A stretch of 15,128 nucleotides of DNA from Deinococcales bacterium. GTDB taxonomy: Bacteria > Deinococcota > Deinococci > Deinococcales > Deinococcaceae. Both the position numbers and the translations under genes were made by a program. The stretch is taken from NCBI GenBank assembly GCA_014378225.1, contig JACMOA010000226.1:1-15128 (forward strand). The letters are read 5' to 3'. The notes under the pieces were generated by a model. The model had not been told where the DNA came from. It did not search any database and saw nothing but the letters and a program-made list of their open reading frames with translations. The first letter of the stretch is position 1. Each line of letters begins with the position of its first letter. This document shows positions 14,663 to 15,128 of this stretch, piece after piece.

Positions 14663-14843
14663 TAGTCCGAATCTGTACCAGTCGAGGTTTTCACCATTCT
14701 GCGCGTCTGTGTCGCAACTTTCTCGAGCGCCTCAGTTGCCCGACAATCGCCTAGCGCTCGAAACCCTCACCCAAAAGGCTGGCTTTTGGCGAATTTTTCC
14801 AAAATGCTTGGAGTGCAAAAACATGTAGGACAGATTCGGACTA
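14663..14843. mobile_element. Candidate 181-bp MITE with TA-flanked inverted repeats
   Basis: TAGTCCGAATCTGT (14663-14676) and ACAGATTCGGACTA (14830-14843) are perfect 14-bp inverted repeats. Both ends carry TA outermost, which fits a TA target duplication as made by IS630/mariner-type transposases, with 12-bp terminal repeats GTCCGAATCTGT. The 150-bp interior encodes no recognisable transposase and contains one CTCGAG near 14722. It lies 18 bp after the UbiA-type gene. The parent element is not in the window, so this rests on structure only. Confidence 0.5.
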
Positions 14844-14872
14844 CATCTGAGAACTAGACCCCAAGAACCTGT

Positions 14873-15067
14873 GAGCAGGCCCCACGGGACAGGATGGTCT
14901 GATGGGTGCCGCTTACTCCAAGACGCGAGCAGGCCCGTTAAGTGCCGTCCTGCTCAAGCGGCCCAGCCCGTGAGGCGGACAGGCCCGCTAGGCGAGCAGG
15001 CCCGCTAGGTGCCGTTTTGCTCAAGACGTGCCGCTTTGTCCAAGACGTGCTGCTTTTGGGCCAAGAC
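14873..15067 (+). repeat. Cluster of modular A/B repeats
   Basis: Module A (about GAGCAGGCCCGCTAGG) occurs at 14873-14888, 14927-14942, 14977-14992 and 14994-15009. Module B (about TGCCGCTTTGTCCAAGAC) occurs at 14907-14924, 14943-14958, 15010-15027, 15029-15046 and, degenerate, 15048-15067. The stretch 14974-15046 is matched in inverted orientation at 10394-10466. Adjacent modules alternate or double, suggesting growth by recombination. The cluster is non-coding and lacks CTCGAG. Two CTCGAG copies follow at about 15084 and 15114 in otherwise empty sequence to the window end. Confidence 0.85.
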
Positions 15068-15128
15068 AGACAGTGCCTTTTTACTCGAGATAGCCAGAAG
15101 CACTATTTTTGACGCTCGAGCCAACAAA

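Overview
The window looks like chromosomal DNA from a Deinococcota bacterium, most likely Deinococcales. The basis is the strongly Deinococcus-like ribosomal protein S2 and EF-Ts, the order rpsB-tsf-pyrH-frr-cdsA, and several genes whose start codon lies 6-7 nt after a -10 box with no Shine-Dalgarno sequence. That leaderless layout is known to be common in Deinococcus. Base composition looks moderate (roughly 50-55% GC by eye). The species cannot be named from this alone.

Layout. 1-57 is the 3' part of a tRNA-Lys-like gene cut by the window edge. 77-223 holds a 48-codon remnant resembling the C-terminus of an adenine-specific DNA methyltransferase. 224-607 is the long rpsB leader. 608-4917 (+) carries rpsB, tsf, pyrH, frr and cdsA: translation, UMP phosphorylation, ribosome recycling and CDP-diacylglycerol synthesis. 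4942-8402 (-) carries, in transcription order, a YlmH-like S4 RNA-binding protein, zapE, a small 67-aa protein and an M20 peptidase. 8667-9110 (+) is an unrecognised 147-aa protein. 9285-13515 (-) carries lepB, a NYN/LabA-like nuclease-fold protein, plsX and an MscS-type channel. 13751-14644 (+) is a UbiA/MqnP-type prenyltransferase. 14645-15128 has no gene: it holds a candidate 181-bp MITE and a cluster of modular repeats.

How the genes work together. Most are housekeeping. cdsA and plsX both serve phospholipid synthesis; lepB, mscS and the UbiA-type enzyme serve the cell envelope and respiration; ylmH and zapE relate to ribosome rescue and division. No defence island, CRISPR array or biosynthetic cluster is visible. 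The one hint of a restriction-modification system is the decayed methyltransferase tail at the left edge.

The most striking signal is not a gene. The palindrome CTCGAG occurs about 114 times by hand count, roughly once per 130 bp, against about 4 expected by chance. It lies in coding and non-coding DNA, in several reading phases, and even inside the tRNA acceptor strand and promoter -10 regions. This resembles the HIP1 octamer of cyanobacteria. Other structures of interest are a long intergenic hairpin at 8505-8570, a dispersed two-module repeat family (10394-10466, 13567-13602, 14873-15067), the MITE candidate, and the set of leaderless starts.
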